Source of the DNA: Oceanococcus sp. HetDA_MAG_MS8 | GTDB taxonomy: Bacteria; Pseudomonadota; Gammaproteobacteria; Nevskiales; Oceanococcaceae | Assembly: GCA_019192445.1 (NCBI GenBank) | Contig: JAHCMK010000002.1 | Location: forward strand, 124,001-188,000 | DNA: 64,000 bases | Direction of reading: 5' to 3' | Shown here: positions 61,042 to 64,000 of the stretch, in pieces | Layout: every line of letters starts with the position of its first letter | How positions within the stretch are numbered: position 1 is the stretch's first letter | Program-made: the position numbers and the translations under genes | Notes under the pieces: model-generated | Told to the model about the DNA's origin: nothing | Databases searched by the model: none | What the model saw: only the letters and a program-made list of their open reading frames with translations

Positions 61042-62982
61042 TCAAGCTTGATCATAGGCCTGCCTCAGCAACTGCCCAGACTCATCAGCCATGGTTCTCC
61101 ACACACTGTATGTGGGGTCAGATTGTGCATCGGTATACCAGCGCTTACGTATCGTTTTCGCCTCAAGCGCCAACCTTTTGGATTTTTTGAAGCTGGCATC
61201 TTGCCCTCGCGACACAGACTCATGATGAATCAACCGAGCGTGGGGGGTGTATAAATTAGTGTAGCCCGCTGCGTTCACTCGCAAGCAAAAATCCACGTCG
61301 TTAAAGGCAACGGCAAGCTCGTCTTCGTCCCACGGGCCGCACTCCAACCACACCTCTCTACGCACCAATAAGCAAGCTGCGGTCACAGCCAGCTTTCGTG
61401 ATAAGCGGTTTAGCTCCCCCATGTACCCAGGGTCGTCATGACCGCGCCAACGACCCAGATGCCCGGCGATTCCACCAAGCCCCACGGTGACGCCAGCATG
61501 CTGAATACGGCCATCTGGATAGACAAGCTTCGCCCCCACACAGCCCACTTCGGGTTCACTCGCCAAGGCCAGCATGTGCTCAAGCCAGCCTGCATCGACG
61601 GCCTCAATGTCATTGTTTAAACACAGCACAAAATCATGGTGGCAATGCTGGATGCCCACGTTCATGAGCGCGGAATAATTAAACTCGCCTGGGGCTCGCA
61701 CAATACGATGGCCAGCCGCACTCAGCTCCTCAAAATAGGCCTGGGTCTCCGCCTCGACGGAGTCGTTATCGAGAATCACCCAACGCAGCTCACACCGAGT
61801 CGTGTTGCTCACGCTACGCACGCACTGGCGCAGCAAATCTGCGCGATCACGCGTCGGCACGATCACATCAATAACTGGCAGTTTTCCCTGGTAGTTCGCA
61901 ACCTTGGGCTCCTCCATGCGCACCTCCCATGGACCATTTGCGAGAGGCTTGGCAATGTGAGTAACCGCATGCGGCGGCAAGCAATACAGCAGCCGGCTCA
62001 GAGCGCGCTCCCAGCTAACCTCACCGTGCTGACAAAATTGCGGCAACAAGTCCGCAAGGTCATCTGTTCTCAGAGCCACCAAACCAGGGAAAGACAGATT
62101 GCTGCGAAAGGCCCAAAGGTCAAACGAAGGAAAGGCGTAATACTCACTCCACTTGGTTTGCCCGACACGCCCATTGACCTGATCACCATAAATCGCACGT
62201 GCATGAGAATGCATGGCAGCGCATAGCTCCGAAAAACTGCGCGTCAGCGGCCGACAGCTGGGAGCCCACATTAAGCACCAGGACGCCTGCATCGCCTGTG
62301 CTTGCTCAAGCCTCTGCAGAACAGTAGCGGCATCATTTGTCCACTGCCACGCGGCCACCATGGCCCCCTGTGGCTCGCCCCATGGCAAAAGATCACCGTC
62401 AGAGGCTAGGCAAAACTCTGTAGACCAGAAATCTCCGCCACGACCACCCCAGTCAGACGATGGCTCCGGAGTCTTCAATGGCTCCACGCTTTTGTGTACG
62501 GAACCCTGTCGCTCCCTCGAAAGAAGATTAAGCACCAGTCTCGCCAGTTTCCGCACTGCCCATGGAACCATATAGCTTCGCAGGCGAAAAAACCGGTAGA
62601 TATCTCGCCATACAGGGTCTTGCTTGGCAGTAACAGTGAAAGCTGTATCTGGCGAGCACAGCTTGGATACTGCGAGCTCTAGAGCCTGCGTCCCTGGCGG
62701 AAGCGTCGGAGTCCAGACAGCGCGTCTTCGTAGATCGATGAGGCTGCCTCGGAACACACACGCGATGTGCTCCTGGTCCCTGTTCAAGGCGTACATTTGA
62801 ATACCAGCCGGCAGGGTGTTGGCGTAAGCGGCAAGCTCAAGGTGCACCCGCACTCGTTTCGGGAACAACCCCACCCGCGCGGTTGGAATGACTCTGGTCA
62901 CAGTGAAGGCATCCGTTGAGCACGGCTCAACCTGGGCTGGCGCGGCCTGTGCAGGGAGCGTCTTTAGATGTCCCGGAGACAT
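61042..62982 (-). CDS. Large GT2 glycosyltransferase with novel N-terminal half
   Basis: The 646-residue protein has a GT2 catalytic domain at about 365-620: IDVIVPTRDRADLLRQCVRSV, VILDNDS, CLNNDIEAVDAGWLEHML, DEDELAVAFNDVDFCLRVNAAGY and a C-terminal helix. This is the O-antigen/rhamnan-type GT2 form that often follows other modules. The first 350 residues are not a GT2 I know; they look mixed alpha/beta with Trp-rich stretches (for example ATVLQRLEQAQ and SFSELCAAMHSHA) and may bind acceptor or form a second transferase. It begins two bases after the sulfotransferase stop. Its function in making the exported polymer is inferred. Confidence 0.88.
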   Translation of the reverse strand: MSPGHLKTLPAQAAPAQVEPCSTDAFTVTRVIPTARVGLFPKRVRVHLELAAYANTLPAGIQMYALNRDQEHIACVFRGSLIDLRRRAVWTPTLPPGTQALELAVSKLCSPDTAFTVTAKQDPVWRDIYRFFRLRSYMVPWAVRKLARLVLNLLSRERQGSVHKSVEPLKTPEPSSDWGGRGGDFWSTEFCLASDGDLLPWGEPQGAMVAAWQWTNDAATVLQRLEQAQAMQASWCLMWAPSCRPLTRSFSELCAAMHSHARAIYGDQVNGRVGQTKWSEYYAFPSFDLWAFRSNLSFPGLVALRTDDLADLLPQFCQHGEVSWERALSRLLYCLPPHAVTHIAKPLANGPWEVRMEEPKVANYQGKLPVIDVIVPTRDRADLLRQCVRSVSNTTRCELRWVILDNDSVEAETQAYFEELSAAGHRIVRAPGEFNYSALMNVGIQHCHHDFVLCLNNDIEAVDAGWLEHMLALASEPEVGCVGAKLVYPDGRIQHAGVTVGLGGIAGHLGRWRGHDDPGYMGELNRLSRKLAVTAACLLVRREVWLECGPWDEDELAVAFNDVDFCLRVNAAGYTNLYTPHARLIHHESVSRGQDASFKKSKRLALEAKTIRKRWYTDAQSDPTYSVWRTMADESGQLLRQAYDQA

Positions 62983-62984
62983 GC

Positions 62985-63776
62985 CTAACTCGCTCCCTCA
63001 AACAGCCGCTTCATATATTCGGAGCCCTCTTCAGGGTTGAGCACAACATTTTGGTTGAGCGTCCAATCATCCCCGCAGTAACCCAGTTGCTCCAATATGG
63101 GCTGCAATACCGGGCGATAAAAGGCTTCATCTGCCGTCGTAAACCAGTCTCGCCAGTTATCGAAACGGCGCGACCGCGCCACCCTGGCCAGACTCGCATC
63201 CACCTGAGCAGCGGCATTCACGCGCACGCCAAGGTATTCCTCCAGTGCCTGAAAATCTTCACGGATCAGGTCTTCGTAGTGGAATAGCTGTATCGAAGCA
63301 CGCAGCCTTTGCAGCAAGCCCAGAAGTGGCTCATAGGAGTTTTTCGCCCAGGAGGTGGCATCGGCTCTGCCCTCCAGCCGATGGAATGGCATCGCTTCGG
63401 GTTTGGCTTCCTTTCGCTGAGTCCTTTGCAAAGCCCGAGCAAAAGCCTCAGCACTCGGATGATGATTCTTAAACCAGCGGTAGAAAAAGGCGCTAATGAG
63501 CTGATCACGAGGGTCACGCACAATCCAAACAACACGATCATAAAGACCAACGATGGATTCAAGCTCATGAGGGCGGCGCGGCTGAACGACCGTTTTCGCC
63601 ACCACGCGCCCGAGCTTTCGGGCGATGCGCTTGTGTTCAGAGATACTGTTCTGGCCTTGTGCTCCACCCGGCTCGAAACAAATGCGCGCAGATGGCTCCC
63701 CCTGGGCAATACGATAAGTCAGCACGCTGGTGCCGCTCTTGGGCATACCCAAGACCAAAGTCTTCTGACCAAACAC
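62985..63776 (-). CDS. Sulfotransferase family protein
   Basis: A cytosolic PAPS-dependent sulfotransferase-like protein. The loop TLVLGMPKSGTSVLTYRI near the N-terminus and VVWIVRDPRDQLISAFFYR (3'-phosphate site) are diagnostic; a later RDWFTTADEAFY segment and a C-terminal EYMKRLFEG complete it. The start is uncertain: GTG at 63776 gives 264 residues and no overlap with the next upstream gene, while an ATG at 63848 overlaps that gene by 41 bases. It is the third sulfotransferase in the window and the gene nearest to the kps-type export set, so it may act on that polymer. Confidence 0.88.
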   Translation of the reverse strand: MFGQKTLVLGMPKSGTSVLTYRIAQGEPSARICFEPGGAQGQNSISEHKRIARKLGRVVAKTVVQPRRPHELESIVGLYDRVVWIVRDPRDQLISAFFYRWFKNHHPSAEAFARALQRTQRKEAKPEAMPFHRLEGRADATSWAKNSYEPLLGLLQRLRASIQLFHYEDLIREDFQALEEYLGVRVNAAAQVDASLARVARSRRFDNWRDWFTTADEAFYRPVLQPILEQLGYCGDDWTLNQNVVLNPEEGSEYMKRLFEGAS

Positions 63777-63807
63777 TACTGATGAATCCGTGGAGCCGCA
63801 GTCTGCT

Positions 63808-64000
63808 TTAGTTGTCGTAGGCAACGAGTGCCCGACGTAAAGCTGCATAAGCCATGAGGTACGCCACCATAATGCCCACACACAAAGCCTGCAGAGCACT
63901 GGTGGAGTCGCTTAGCAATACCGCCAACACGGCTAAACCTGCAGAGACTAAAGTGAGGATCACCGTTGTAAGCCAGTTCGCACGCAGCTTAGAGGCCTCA
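63808..64000 (-). CDS. C-terminal part of an upstream membrane protein (cut by window edge)
   Basis: The minus-strand frame from the window end to a TAA at 63808-63810 reads 63 residues with two membrane segments: WLTTVILTLVSAGLAVLAVLL and ALQALCVGIMVAYLMAYAAL. It ends RRALVAYDN. The protein begins beyond base 64000, so its family is unknown. The length of the hydrophobic parts fits a small polytopic membrane protein. It lies just upstream of the sulfotransferase gene and may belong to the same operon. Confidence 0.6.
   Translation of the reverse strand, partial: EASKLRANWLTTVILTLVSAGLAVLAVLLSDSTSALQALCVGIMVAYLMAYAALRRALVAYDN

Overview
The window reads as chromosomal DNA of a gammaproteobacterium. 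The gene order recG, ridA, spoT, rpoZ on one strand is the familiar gammaproteobacterial neighbourhood, and the outer-membrane proteins (TonB-dependent receptor, YjbH/GfcD-like proteins, SLBB export proteins, lipoproteins) show a Gram-negative double envelope. I cannot name the genus from the sequence alone. No rRNA, tRNA, CRISPR array, transposase or phage gene was seen.

Layout. Positions 1-8000 are core genome: the 5' part of a TonB-dependent receptor, a small cupredoxin-like membrane protein, recG, ridA, a structured non-coding element, spoT and rpoZ. Positions 8050-11500 hold a DUF2298-like multi-pass membrane protein, a GtrA-like protein and a dolichyl-phosphate-mannose-synthase-like GT2. 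Positions 11480-15340 carry a set resembling the group-4-capsule/yjb operon: a Thr-rich GfcA/YjbE-like protein, a YjbH/GfcD-like outer-membrane protein and a lipoprotein. Positions 15340-29900 hold the least familiar region. It has three large secreted paralogues (about 700, 780 and 960 residues, the longest broken by a frameshift), a second YjbH-like protein, a parvulin-type prolyl isomerase, an NTF2-like anchored protein, an alpha/beta-hydrolase-like protein and a sulfotransferase. Two of the paralogues share an almost identical sigma70-type promoter.

Positions 29900-64000 are a large polysaccharide locus. A PglF/WbpM-like 4,6-dehydratase, a DegT aminotransferase, a PglD-like acetyltransferase and a PglC-like initiating sugar-phosphate transferase would together make a lipid-linked di-N-acetylbacillosamine-type sugar. 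A VapBC toxin-antitoxin pair sits inside this set. Next come a Wzy-like polymerase candidate, asparagine synthetase, GT4 glycosyltransferases, methyltransferases, a Wzx flippase, a TviB-type dehydrogenase and a UDP-glucuronate-epimerase-like enzyme, followed by a Wzz protein and a long SLBB export protein. Directly upstream in the same direction lies an ABC-transporter capsule export set (KpsM, KpsT, KpsE-like, KpsD-like SLBB) with GT2 enzymes and a sulfotransferase.

Working model (inference): the cell makes at least one acidic, possibly sulfated polysaccharide. Precursor genes (dehydrogenase, epimerase, dehydratase, aminotransferase, acetyltransferase) feed glycosyltransferases. Export could use a Wzx/Wzy/Wzz/SLBB route, a KpsMTED route, or both. 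The YjbH-like proteins, Thr/Pro-rich anchored proteins and the secreted paralogue family would act at the cell surface around that polymer.
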